DNA of 64,000 nucleotides from Candidatus Gastranaerophilales bacterium (lineage in GTDB: Bacteria; Cyanobacteriota; Vampirovibrionia; Gastranaerophilales; Gastranaerophilaceae): NCBI GenBank assembly GCA_944325595.1, contig CALVAQ010000007.1, forward strand, positions 1 to 64,000, given 5' to 3'. Below are positions 7,857 to 14,980 of the stretch, in pieces. The position numbers and the translations under genes were made by a program. Numbering within the stretch: position 1 is the stretch's first letter; each line of letters begins with the position of its first letter. The notes below the pieces were generated by a model. That model did not search any database. It was given only the letters and a program-made list of their open reading frames with translations, and had not been told where the DNA came from.

Positions 7857-7961
7857 ATGACAAAAAACTTTAATGAAGATTTGAAAGAACTATCAATTTA
7901 TGTTTACCAAAACGGAAAACAGTCAATGACGGAAGGATGGCAGAAAATATTTAATTTATAG
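7857..7961 (+). CDS. 34-residue hypothetical protein
   Basis: ATG at 7857 with an AAAAGGA site 6-8 bp upstream and a TAG at 7959-7961. The peptide reads MTKNFNEDLKEL..., then ...MTEGWQKIFNL. No signal peptide or membrane segment. The site and spacing are good for such a short frame, but it may be the N-terminal remnant of a larger gene. It ends one base before the AACGGAAAATA promoter element of the next gene. Confidence 0.4.
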   Translation: MTKNFNEDLKELSIYVYQNGKQSMTEGWQKIFNL

Positions 7962-8005
7962 AACGGAAAATACATTAATTTTTACGCCTAAAATTGTACT
8001 AAAAT
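7962..8005 (+). promoter_or_regulatory. Cargo promoter P1 (AACGGAAAATA element plus -10)
   Basis: AACGGAAAATACATTAAT begins at 7962 and TAAAAT at 8000-8005 is the -10 candidate, 6 bp before the ATG at 8012. The same element with nearly constant spacing recurs at 9415, 9564, 13792 and, on the minus strand, 15433. No good -35 hexamer is visible, so the element may bind an activator or a dedicated sigma factor. Confidence 0.6.
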
Positions 8006-8011
8006 ATAAAT

Positions 8012-8272
8012 ATGAAACAAAAATCAGAAACAAAAATAAAAAATCTTTTTGATTCAACGGAAGGAAAATTCTGGATTTTGTTATTTGATATAGTACTGAA
8101 TTGGTTTTTCTATAAATTTTTTAATATCAATTCATCAGAAAGTATTTGGGATGAATTAAATAATGAATGTCCGCATAAAAATTCAAGATGGAAAGAAATT
8201 TTAATAAATATTTTAATCATATTTATTGTTTTAGCTGTTTCATATTTCTATGTAATAAAATACACGACTTAA
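8012..8272 (+). CDS. Two-helix small membrane protein
   Basis: 86 residues with hydrophobic segments at about 19-36 and 63-82, and a polar middle containing 'ELNNECPHKNSRWKE'. There is no Shine-Dalgarno: the -10 of promoter P1 ends 6 bp before the ATG, so the message is probably leaderless. Function unknown; it belongs to cargo island 1. Confidence 0.6.
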   Translation: MKQKSETKIKNLFDSTEGKFWILLFDIVLNWFFYKFFNINSSESIWDELNNECPHKNSRWKEILINILIIFIVLAVSYFYVIKYTT

Positions 8273-8291
8273 AGTTTGTGCTTTTGTCGGG

Positions 8292-8320
8292 TTGCAAGCA
8301 GCAATCAAATAAAGTATCAT
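8292..8320 (+). promoter_or_regulatory. Sigma-70-like promoter of the LprI-like gene
   Basis: TTGCAA (8292-8297), 17 bp, TATCAT (8315-8320), then 7 bp to the ATG at 8328. This indicates transcription starting at or next to the start codon. Confidence 0.55.
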
Positions 8321-8327
8321 TTATTTT

Positions 8328-8828
8328 ATGAAAAAGCTGTTGTTTATATTTACTGTGTTGTGTTTCAGCGCCTGTTCAGTATTCGCTCAGGAGCAGTATC
8401 TTCACCCTATTGACAGACAGGAGAATACCTGCAAGGCGAATGCAAAAACGCTTGAAGATTTGACAAAATGTACATATCTGGCTTCCCGTGAATGGAACAA
8501 AGAAGTAGACAAGTACTACTCGCTTTTGTACAAAAAGCTGCCCGAAGCCGACAAAACTACTCTTTTTGACGACCAAAAGTACTGGAACATGTACAAAAAC
8601 AACGAAATCAGGCTTTTGAACGCTTTATACAACAAAGATTTTGAAACAAAAGAGAGACTCCTCTTCAGAACGGAGCAAAAACGTGATATCGTGAAATATC
8701 GTGCAGAATCTCTCAGAATGTACTATATAATGACTTTTTCAGATGACGACAAAGAAAAGCTACAGGTTAACAGCGAGTATCATCCTGATAATATTATTAT
8801 CAGGGGTTTGCGCTACCTCGGCTTTTGA
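8328..8828 (+). CDS. LprI-like (DUF1311) secreted protein
   Basis: 166 residues. The signal peptide ends near 'ACSVFA' (residue about 20); 'FSAC' also resembles a weak lipobox. The mature part starts with the LprI/DUF1311 pattern: C-x4-AKTLEDLTKC, 'ASREWNKEVDKYYSLL', then a Q-x-x-W near 'DDQKYWNMY'. Some members of this family inhibit lysozyme. In a prophage it could protect the lysogen's wall or hinder competing lysins, which is inference. No Shine-Dalgarno; the promoter lies 7 bp upstream. Its last 86 bp overlap the next gene. Confidence 0.65.
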   Translation: MKKLLFIFTVLCFSACSVFAQEQYLHPIDRQENTCKANAKTLEDLTKCTYLASREWNKEVDKYYSLLYKKLPEADKTTLFDDQKYWNMYKNNEIRLLNALYNKDFETKERLLFRTEQKRDIVKYRAESLRMYYIMTFSDDDKEKLQVNSEYHPDNIIIRGLRYLGF

Positions 8829-9282
8829 TTTAAAAAAAGATGAGCCGGTCGTTGTTGCTTCCGTATTTTTGTATAAAGCAAAAAACTCTGACGATGCTTC
8901 AATCATCTTTTGGAACTGGCTTTTAAAACAAACAAAACTTACGGCAAAAACCGCTGCAATGCACAATATCTACCAGCAGGACACCGCAGCTGTTTTTTAT
9001 GACCTTGACGATGACGGAAAAAGGGAAATACTGGGAACACACCACGCCTCGGCTATTGCAGGAGCGGGGGACTGTCTTTTGTATATTCTAAAGCCGAACG
9101 AAACCTCTCCGTCAAAATACAAGCTGATTTCCGATGACCTGTATTTTGATGTATATATGCCGTTACAAATTCTTGAAGAAAAATCCGGCGGTTATCACAA
9201 AATTCTCGCTGTTTCAAAAGCAGACGGAAAACAAAAAATATTTGCTTTTGACAGGCGGAAAAACCTGTATGAAGAAAAATAG
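8743..9282 (+). CDS. Secreted protein with Asp-rich FG-GAP-like motif
   Basis: 179 residues. The ATG at 8743 opens a Sec signal peptide (hydrophobic core about residues 11-21, cleavage near 'CATSA'), which is why this start is preferred despite an 86-bp out-of-frame overlap with the previous gene. The centre reads 'AVFYDLDDDGKREILG', a DxDxDG-type calcium-loop or FG-GAP/VCBS-like signature also present in the downstream paralogue at 9615-10165. Role unknown; it is a periplasmic or surface protein encoded by phage cargo. Confidence 0.6.
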   Translation: MTTKKSYRLTASIILIILLSGVCATSAFDLKKDEPVVVASVFLYKAKNSDDASIIFWNWLLKQTKLTAKTAAMHNIYQQDTAAVFYDLDDDGKREILGTHHASAIAGAGDCLLYILKPNETSPSKYKLISDDLYFDVYMPLQILEEKSGGYHKILAVSKADGKQKIFAFDRRKNLYEEK

Positions 9283-9410
9283 TCTGATTGTGGTTCAACG
9301 CTTTTTGCCGCAATTCCATCGCAAATGGCAGGGTGTGAGGAAGAGTCTTATTACGAATTTTTCCGGACATTTCACAATGTGCTGATTTACACAAAAATTT
9401 TCTAATTTTT
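9283..9410 (+). other. Possible gene remnant
   Basis: An open stretch without a start encodes '...FAAIPSQMAGCEEESYYEFF...' and ends with TAA near 9406. It reads like the C-terminus of a lost secreted protein. No Shine-Dalgarno or start codon supports it as a gene. Confidence 0.25.
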
Positions 9411-9414
9411 TTAA

Positions 9415-9459
9415 AACGGAAAATACATTAATATTTCAGACAGAGACATTGCTTATAAT
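9415..9459 (+). promoter_or_regulatory. Cargo promoter P2
   Basis: AACGGAAAATACATTAAT at 9415-9432 and TATAAT at 9454-9459. The spacing from element to ATAAT is identical to P3 and P4. It drives the short transcript ending at the terminator at 9504-9535. Confidence 0.65.
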
Positions 9460-9465
9460 AGTTGT

Positions 9466-9535
9466 GACTCTCAGGACAAAACCTGAAAAATCCAGCTATT
9501 TGCCGGCACTTTGTAAACAAAGTGCCGTTTTCTTT
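9466..9535 (+). ncRNA. Putative 70-nt small RNA
   Basis: The predicted start is about 6 bp after the P2 TATAAT. The RNA would have a small hairpin (TCAGG-ACAAAA-CCTGA, about 9470-9485) and end in an 11-bp hairpin: CGGCACTTTGT 9504-9514 with ACAAAGTGCCG 9517-9527, then a T-rich tail 9528-9535. A weak alternative is a GTG-started 37-codon frame from 9464 that runs through the terminator. The terminator inside that frame favours a non-coding RNA. Confidence 0.5.
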
Positions 9536-9563
9536 GAAAAAAAATTTTTTAACAAAAAAGCTA

Positions 9564-9608
9564 AACGGAAAATATGATAAAAAACCAATCGGCAAAATAG
9601 TAAATAAT
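9564..9608 (+). promoter_or_regulatory. Cargo promoter P3
   Basis: AACGGAAAATATGATAA from 9564; TAAATAAT ends at 9608, 6 bp before the ATG at 9615. Element-to-ATAAT spacing equals P2 and P4. Confidence 0.6.
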
Positions 9609-9614
9609 AACGTC

Positions 9615-10165
9615 ATGAAAAAGCTGTTTGTTATATTTTTTATAATTATTGCCGCTGCCTTTTTTATACAATTAAGGCACAACAAAATGCTCATCAGTAC
9701 CGGTTCGATGTTATAAAGACAAAAGAACTTGAAAAAAACATTACGGTAATTTCAAAAATAAATTTGGAAAAAGAACGAAATCCCGAAGCATCAATGATAC
9801 TTGCAAAATATTTAATAGACAAATACCCACTCCTATATGCCCAGGAACCAATTATGGATGACACTAATGCTGTCTTTTATGATTTAAATGACGACGGCGT
9901 TGAAGAAATTATCGGAATTTGCCATTCTGATGGAGGTGCTGCGGGATATTCCCTGCACATATTGAAAAAGAATTTTAGCAGCGGATACAAAGAGCTTGCA
10001 CCTTTTATAAATTTTTACGCAGGCAGTCCCATTTTTGTTCACAAATCCAAAACAAACGGTTTTCATGATATTGAATTCACGGCAAGAACCAATAAAGCCA
10101 ATCAAAATTTCGTAGAAGCCGACGGATTTATGCATATAGGCAGATGGATAGCAAAGTTTAAATAA
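9615..10165 (+). pseudogene. Frameshifted secreted paralogue of the 8743 gene
   Basis: The ATG at 9615 opens a signal peptide (MKKLFVIFFIIIAAAFF), but the frame ends at 9716. Reading on from 9665 in the next frame gives '...YTIKAQQNAHQYRFDV...' and runs open to 10165. One extra T in the T6 tract at 9660-9665 would restore a 183-residue protein with a normal cleavage site (TIKA-Q). The body matches the upstream paralogue: 'NAVFYDLNDDGVEEIIG' against 'AAVFYDLDDDGKREILG'. Possible causes are a true null mutation, a phase-variable tract, ribosomal slippage or an assembly error. The message is probably leaderless from P3. Confidence 0.65.
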
Positions 10166-10254
10166 AATTATATTTTCTAACTTACAAAACACCGGCTGCA
10201 GCCTGTCCCCATCACAGGCTTTGCGCAGCAAGCAAACAAAAGAAAGGAGTTCCT

Positions 10255-10809
10255 ATGTCTGGCACACAGGATACTAATTTGTCTGCAAACAATTCGCAGG
10301 AAAATTTGCAGGCAGGTCAATCAGGAATTGACCAAACACCTCCGAATCAGGAAGAAAAAGAAGAAAATCTAACGCCGTCTCAAAAAATGGACAGACTGAT
10401 TCGGGGCACAACAGCAGGCGGCATGAAAAAAGAAATTGAAAAACTCAGAAAAGAAGCGGCAAAATACCGCTTTGTTTCAAGAACGGAAGCTTTGCAAAAA
10501 GCAGAAATTCAAAAAAAAGCAGCCGAAATCCAAAAAGAGCTGGACGAGCTTAAAGAAACAAACAGAAATCTAAAAATCGTCAGAGCACTTGACAAAGCAG
10601 GCTGTATAAAAAGCGAGCTTGTTTCAAAAGACATTCCAAAAGACTGTGAAGACCTTGAAGGTTTCATAGAAAAATACAAGGAAGAAAATCAATTTCTTTT
10701 TTCTGCACCCAGAAAGAATATCGGAAGCACCTTCAAAACCTCCGGTACAAAAAATCTTACCGCTGCACAAAAAATGGATGCATACATCCGTGCGGCACTC
10801 GGAAGATAG
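10255..10809 (+). CDS. Phage capsid scaffolding protein
   Basis: 184 residues with a GAAAGGAG site before the ATG at 10255. It is highly polar: a Q/N/E-rich N-terminus, a long central coiled coil (about residues 55-105, 'KKEIEKLRKEAAKY'), a conserved 'IVRALDKAGCIKSELV' block and a C-terminal 'AAQKMDAYIRAALGR'. That architecture and the position directly before the capsid gene are typical of HK97/SPP1-type scaffold proteins, which guide procapsid assembly and leave before packaging. A 7-bp hairpin lies in the leader (10200-10220). Confidence 0.7.
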   Translation: MSGTQDTNLSANNSQENLQAGQSGIDQTPPNQEEKEENLTPSQKMDRLIRGTTAGGMKKEIEKLRKEAAKYRFVSRTEALQKAEIQKKAAEIQKELDELKETNRNLKIVRALDKAGCIKSELVSKDIPKDCEDLEGFIEKYKEENQFLFSAPRKNIGSTFKTSGTKNLTAAQKMDAYIRAALGR

Positions 10810-10842
10810 TCAAGTTACAAAAAAATGAAAGGATTACAAAAA

Positions 10843-11793
10843 ATGACACTTGATGCAAAAATTATTTCCCGTACAAATGCAGAAGCTCTAATTCCTGTAG
10901 AAACATCAAATGAAATTATCAAAAACGTACCTCAGGCATCGGCAGCTCTGTCTCTTTTTAAACAACTGCCAAACATGAGCGCAAAACAAAAAACTCTGCC
11001 TGTCACATCAACCTTACCGACAGCATATTTCTTAAACGGCGATACGGATATGAAAAAGACAACAAATGCAGAATGGGACAAACTCACCCTGACTGCGGAA
11101 GAAATTGCCGTAATCGTTCCTATCCCCGAAGCTGTTTTTGAAGATGCTCAATACAGCATGTGGGCGGAAATTCAGCCGCAAATCGTCGAAGCTTTCGGTA
11201 TTGCAATTGATGAAGCGGTATTTTTCGGTGTAAACAAACCGTCAAGCTATCCTGATGCAATTGTTACTACAGCAATTTCAAAGAAAAATACTGTTGAACT
11301 CGGTACAAACGAAGATATCGCCGGCGACATAATCGGAGAAGGCGGTGTAATGTCAAAAGTAGAAGACTGCGGCTACAAAGTTACAGGATTCTATGCCGAC
11401 AGCAAACTCGAAGCAAAATTCAGAAACCTTAGAGACAAAAACAACCAGCTTCTCTACACACCAGGTTTGACTTCAGAAATGCCGGTAAGCCTGGTCGGCA
11501 GACCTATGAAATATGATGAAACAGGCATCTTTGACTCAACAAAAGCTCTGCTGATTGCCGGTGATTTCACAAAAGCTGTTTACTCAATCAGACAGGATAT
11601 CACATACAAAGTACTCGATCAGGCAATTATCCAGAACACAGACGGAACAATCGCCTACAACCTTGCTCAGCAGGATATGGTTGCATTGCGCTGTGTAATG
11701 AGACTCGGCGTTCAAATTGCAAATCCTGCAAGCAGAAAAGGCGGCGAAAACCGCTATCCGTTTGCAGTGCTTACACCACAAGCTGCAGATTAA
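10843..11793 (+). CDS. Major capsid protein, HK97-like fold
   Basis: 316 residues from the ATG at 10843, which has AAAGGA 9 bp upstream; the earlier in-frame ATG at 10825 contains that site and has none of its own. The N-terminal 'ISRTNAEALIPVETSNEII', 'SAALSLFKQLPNMSAKQKTLPV', 'EEIAVIVPIPEAVFED' and 'AIDEAVFFG' blocks are typical of HK97-type capsid proteins with a short N-arm. A strong terminator follows (11832-11862), suiting high-level expression of this gene. Confidence 0.85.
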   Translation: MTLDAKIISRTNAEALIPVETSNEIIKNVPQASAALSLFKQLPNMSAKQKTLPVTSTLPTAYFLNGDTDMKKTTNAEWDKLTLTAEEIAVIVPIPEAVFEDAQYSMWAEIQPQIVEAFGIAIDEAVFFGVNKPSSYPDAIVTTAISKKNTVELGTNEDIAGDIIGEGGVMSKVEDCGYKVTGFYADSKLEAKFRNLRDKNNQLLYTPGLTSEMPVSLVGRPMKYDETGIFDSTKALLIAGDFTKAVYSIRQDITYKVLDQAIIQNTDGTIAYNLAQQDMVALRCVMRLGVQIANPASRKGGENRYPFAVLTPQAAD

Positions 11794-11831
11794 TCTGAAA
11801 GCAATTTTACCGTTAACATTAAACAAAACGG

Positions 11832-11862
11832 CAGGCGGAGAATTTTTCTCCGTCTGTTTTTA
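11832..11862 (+). terminator. Terminator or attenuator after capsid gene
   Basis: CAGGCGGAGAA (11832-11842) pairs over 11 bp, with one G-U, with TTCTCCGTCTG (11846-11856), then a T-run. It probably sets a lower level for the connector genes. Confidence 0.75.
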
Positions 11863-11875
11863 TTAAGGAGAAAAA

Positions 11876-12322
11876 ATGACAATCGAACTTTACAAAAACT
11901 CATTTGTCACGCTTGAAGAAGCAGAGAACTACTTTGAAGAAAGATACGATTCAGCTGTCTGGTTTAAGCAGAAGGAGGAGGATAAAGAAAAGCTCCTGAT
12001 TAGTGCAAGCAAAAAAATAAACACCTTTGACTTTGTCGGCGAACCGCTTGAAGACAACCAGCCAATGGCGTTTCCGAGAGATTATGCTCTGCCGCAGGAC
12101 ATCAAAGATGCTGTTTGTGAAGAAGCAATCTCTTTGATTTCCAAAGCAGACAGCATACATGCAAAAAATCAGGAAGACAATATCACTTCAATCAGCCTCG
12201 GTGCGGGTTCCGTTTCTTACGGAGCAGGTTCAAACAGTGACGAAAAAAAGCTGCTGGCTTCGTCTACAGCATTATACTTGGTAAAAAAATGGATAAAAAA
12301 AGGCTATTATATGCCGTTTTAG
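11876..12322 (+). CDS. Head-tail connector (adaptor) protein
   Basis: 148 residues, good AAGGAG site. N-terminal 'YKNSFVTLEEAENYFEERYDS--W', then 'LLISASKKINTFDFVGEP' and 'MAFPRDYALPQDIKDAVCEEA'. This is the helical pattern of HK97 gp6/SPP1 gp15-like adaptors (often annotated DnaT-like). The protein binds the portal ring after packaging. The Gly/Ser-rich segment near 102-118 is normal in this group. The next gene starts 18 bp later. Confidence 0.7.
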   Translation: MTIELYKNSFVTLEEAENYFEERYDSAVWFKQKEEDKEKLLISASKKINTFDFVGEPLEDNQPMAFPRDYALPQDIKDAVCEEAISLISKADSIHAKNQEDNITSISLGAGSVSYGAGSNSDEKKLLASSTALYLVKKWIKKGYYMPF

Positions 12323-12340
12323 AAGCAGGAGACAGGATAT

Positions 12341-12649
12341 ATGGGATATTACACAAATTTGTTGAAAGATACGGCAGTGCTAAAAACAGTAGACGGGACG
12401 GATGAAAACGGAAGACCGAATATTGTTGCACTGGAAGAAATAGACTGCAAAATCGAATTCAAAAACTCAATCACAACCGGTGCAAACGGTGAAGAAACAA
12501 CCTCCTCGGGGAGGCTGTACACCGAAGCTGCTGCAAAAACCGGCGATATTCTTGAACTCAAAACAAAAGAATACAAAGTCACAAACGTAAACCCTTATTA
12601 TCCGATAGACAGCTCTATGTTTGTAATAAACGAGGTTTACTTCGGATAA
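12341..12649 (+). CDS. Head closure (stopper) protein
   Basis: 102 residues, ATG preceded by a weak GGAG. Beta-rich sequence with 'SSGRLYTEAAAKTGDILELKTKEYKVTNVNPYYP', resembling SPP1 gp16/HK97 gp7-type stoppers. Assignment rests on size, position between the adaptor and tail-completion genes, and the beta pattern rather than on a decisive motif. Confidence 0.55.
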   Translation: MGYYTNLLKDTAVLKTVDGTDENGRPNIVALEEIDCKIEFKNSITTGANGEETTSSGRLYTEAAAKTGDILELKTKEYKVTNVNPYYPIDSSMFVINEVYFG

Positions 12650-12671
12650 ATAAAATCGAAAGAGCGCGAAA

Positions 12672-13043
12672 ATGATTTTAGATGATTTGAAAAACTTTAT
12701 TATACAAAACTCTCTTGCAATGGGTAAAGAAATCAAATACGACTACGATGCATCAAAAGGCGATGAAATGATTCTTTTACACCTGTATGACAGTACACCC
12801 TGCAATCTGGCAAGGCGTTCAAGTGTAAGAATTACCGTAAAATTCAACGATTTGACAGAAGCAAGAGAAACCTGTTTTGAACTGCATGATTTGCTTTTTC
12901 CTGAGGAGCTTTTTCAAAAAGCCGTAAAAATTAACGGAAAAATCATGCACGTAAAACTGAACAGAGGTCCTTATTATCAAGGTAAGGATCAATCAAGAAG
13001 ACACAATTACATTCTTGATATAACAATTACTTACAACAGATAG
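12672..13043 (+). CDS. Tail-completion (tail terminator) protein
   Basis: 123 residues. 'MILDDLKNFIIQNSL' opening, 'IRITVKFNDLTEAR' centre and 'NYILDITITYNR' end match the alpha/beta pattern of tail terminators (lambda gpU/SPP1 gp17-like), which cap the tail tube and join the head. It is 9 bp upstream of the tail-tube gene, as usual for this family. Confidence 0.6.
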   Translation: MILDDLKNFIIQNSLAMGKEIKYDYDASKGDEMILLHLYDSTPCNLARRSSVRITVKFNDLTEARETCFELHDLLFPEELFQKAVKINGKIMHVKLNRGPYYQGKDQSRRHNYILDITITYNR

Positions 13044-13052
13044 GAGAAAAAG

Positions 13053-13652
13053 ATGGCACTAAAAACAGTAACAAAACTCTTTGGTGTTGATGATGCAAAA
13101 TTGTTCCCGATAACGGAAGATTCTGCCGACAACTTTACCTGCGGAAGCGCAATTGACCTTCCGGGCGTAAGACAGATTTCGCTGACTTATGAAATAGAAG
13201 AAAAATCACTCACGGGCGATGAAAAAGTTTTGGAGGTTTCAAACAAAATAAAATCCGTTGCCTTCAATATGGAATATGCAAAACTCAGTCTTGAAGTTCT
13301 GGCTCAGCTGACCGGCGGGAGCTACTCCACATCAGGCTCCGACGACACAGAAACAGGAACTTTCAGCTTTGGCGGAGGAGATTTGCCAAACTACTTCCAG
13401 CTCAAAGCACAAATTCTTGATACCAGCAACGAAGGCGGAGATGTTCATTTTTGTATTTACAAGGCAAAAGCCACTGCTATCCCGCTCAATGGTGTACAGG
13501 ATGACTTTGCAACATTGACATTCGACGGAAGAGGCGTTTACACCGAACACGAATTCGGCGACAGCACCAACAAACAGACAAAACTCATTGACATCGAAAT
13601 TCACGCAAAAGCACAGGATTTGAGTGCGACAACACATACAGCTTCTGCATAA
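13053..13652 (+). CDS. Major tail tube protein
   Basis: 199 residues, site GGAG before the ATG. Beta-rich with 'AIDLPGVRQISLTYEIEEKSLTGDEKV', a Ser/Gly/Asp-rich loop near 97-105 and 'FATLTFDGRGVYTE' near the end. This pattern and the position after the tail terminator indicate the tube subunit of a siphovirus tail. Normally chaperone genes with a programmed frameshift and then the tape measure follow. Here a hairpin and cargo island 2 follow instead. Confidence 0.75.
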   Translation: MALKTVTKLFGVDDAKLFPITEDSADNFTCGSAIDLPGVRQISLTYEIEEKSLTGDEKVLEVSNKIKSVAFNMEYAKLSLEVLAQLTGGSYSTSGSDDTETGTFSFGGGDLPNYFQLKAQILDTSNEGGDVHFCIYKAKATAIPLNGVQDDFATLTFDGRGVYTEHEFGDSTNKQTKLIDIEIHAKAQDLSATTHTASA

Positions 13653-13657
13653 GACTG

Positions 13658-13708
13658 CACCCGATACAGTCCGAAACGGCACACTTGTTGCCTTTCGGAC
13701 ACAGGGTG
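13658..13708 (+). other. Long stem-loop after the tail tube gene
   Basis: Three nested pairings: CACCC 13658-13662 with GGGTG 13704-13708, GTCCGAAA 13669-13676 with TTTCGGAC 13693-13700, and GGCA 13678-13681 with TGCC 13689-13692 around a 7-nt loop. No T-run follows, so it is more likely an mRNA-stabilising or processing element than an intrinsic terminator. Confidence 0.45.
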
Positions 13709-13791
13709 AGAGAAATTTACAAAATCGAAAGGAGATGGTGGCACAGATATTTTTGAAAAATATCTCAAAAAATTTTTAAAAACAAAAGTCA

Positions 13792-13836
13792 AACGGAAAA
13801 TACATTAAAATTTTTCAGCCGGGTTTGTTAAATAAT
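13792..13836 (+). promoter_or_regulatory. Cargo promoter P4
   Basis: AACGGAAAATACATTAAA from 13792; TAAATAATA around 13829-13837 with ATAAT at 13832-13836, the same spacing as P2 and P3. The start codon at 13868 is about 25 nt after the predicted start, unlike the leaderless P1 and P3 genes. Confidence 0.6.
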
Positions 13837-13867
13837 AAAAAGGAGCTGAATTAAGAATCAATTTTTT

Positions 13868-14164
13868 ATGAACAAAAGAAACGCAAATACTTATGATTAT
13901 TGTAAAAAAGAAGCGGTATCCAAAGCTAAAGAAATAATAAAAAATCCTCAAAATTATCCATACGGATGGGTAATTGAAACAATTGAGATTGTATGCGATA
14001 TCTTATATTCTTTTTTCGGCTCAAATTGCAAAATGATTAAAATAGAAAATCAAAAGAATCCAGATGGAAGCACAAATTATAAAGCTATTCTTAATGCCTT
14101 TTTAAATGCAGCAATTGTATTGGTGCTTTTCTATATATATCTTAAATTGACAAAACAGCTTTAA
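13868..14164 (+). CDS. Single-helix membrane protein
   Basis: 98 residues with one C-terminal hydrophobic segment (about 73-92, 'LNAAIVLVLFYIYLKL') and a basic, soluble N-terminal domain, so probably tail-anchored. An AGGAG at 13841 is too far (22 bp) from the ATG to be a normal site; an in-frame ATT at 13850 has better spacing, so the start is uncertain. Function unknown. First gene of cargo island 2. Confidence 0.5.
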   Translation: MNKRNANTYDYCKKEAVSKAKEIIKNPQNYPYGWVIETIEIVCDILYSFFGSNCKMIKIENQKNPDGSTNYKAILNAFLNAAIVLVLFYIYLKLTKQL

Positions 14165-14179
14165 AAAAGAAAGAACATA

Positions 14180-14980
14180 ATGAAAAAATTTTTTAAATAC
14201 CTGATTATAGTTATTTTAACCGTTATTATCTGGGGGCTTTTAGTTGAGCCTAATTTACTCATAGTCAGACATTACAAAATTAAAAACGAAAGTCTTAAAG
14301 GAACAAAAATTGTTTTTGCAAGCGATTTTCATCTGAAACAAAATGAATATAAAAAATTGAAGAAAATCGTAAAAAAAATAAATACCCAGAATGCAGATAT
14401 AGTCATTTTGGGCGGAGATTTTGTAAACGGACAAGTATATCAAAAAACACTTCACCCAAAAACAATTGCCCGAGAAACCGGCAATATAAAATCAAAGTAC
14501 GGAGTGTTTTCAGTACTGGGCAATCACGATTTCTGGCTGGACGGAAACAAAATAAAATCCGAGCTGCAAAAATATGGTATACAGGTTTTGTCTAATCAAA
14601 ACAAAAGCATAAAGCTAAAGAACAACCAAAAATTATACATAGCAGGGGTTGAAGACCTTTCAACAGGAAATCCTGATATGAAAAAGGCTCTCAAAAATAC
14701 ATCTTCACCCGTTATTTTGATATCGCATTCGCCGGATGTTTTTCCCGAAGTGCCGTCTTCTGTCCTTTTGACACTGGCAGGACATACTCACGGAGGACAA
14801 ATCGTTCTGCCTTTTTACGGACCTGTTTTTGTTCCGTCTGAATTCGGCAAAAAATATGTATCGGGATTAATAGAAGAAAACAACAAAAAAATGATTGTTT
14901 CAAAGGGAATCGGCACAAGTATTCTGCCGGTGAGGTTCGGATGCATACCTGAAATTGTTGTTGTGGAATTTTATTATTAA
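14180..14980 (+). CDS. Membrane-anchored metallophosphoesterase (YkuE/LpxG-like)
   Basis: 266 residues with an N-terminal helix (about 5-22). All calcineurin-like motifs are present: SDFHL (D-x-H, about residue 49), GGDF (about 76), GNHD (about 114), SHSPD (about 179) and AGHTHGGQ (about 197), which bind two metal ions. Overall layout matches YkuE/LpxG-type enzymes, some of which cleave UDP-2,3-diacylglucosamine in lipid A synthesis. Substrate here is unproven. Location between tail tube and terminase genes marks it as phage cargo, perhaps for envelope alteration. SD-like AAAGAA precedes the ATG. Confidence 0.75.
   Translation: MKKFFKYLIIVILTVIIWGLLVEPNLLIVRHYKIKNESLKGTKIVFASDFHLKQNEYKKLKKIVKKINTQNADIVILGGDFVNGQVYQKTLHPKTIARETGNIKSKYGVFSVLGNHDFWLDGNKIKSELQKYGIQVLSNQNKSIKLKNNQKLYIAGVEDLSTGNPDMKKALKNTSSPVILISHSPDVFPEVPSSVLLTLAGHTHGGQIVLPFYGPVFVPSEFGKKYVSGLIEENNKKMIVSKGIGTSILPVRFGCIPEIVVVEFYY

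Noticed and set aside
9658-9716. Programmed -1 frameshift in the secreted paralogue
   Set aside because: The T6 tract could slip, but no downstream pseudoknot or stem at the right distance is evident. A one-base length change is the simpler reading.
13653-13867. Tail-assembly chaperone genes with frameshift
   Set aside because: This is the expected place after the tail tube gene, but only a hairpin, a short ATG frame of about 25 codons and promoter P4 are present.
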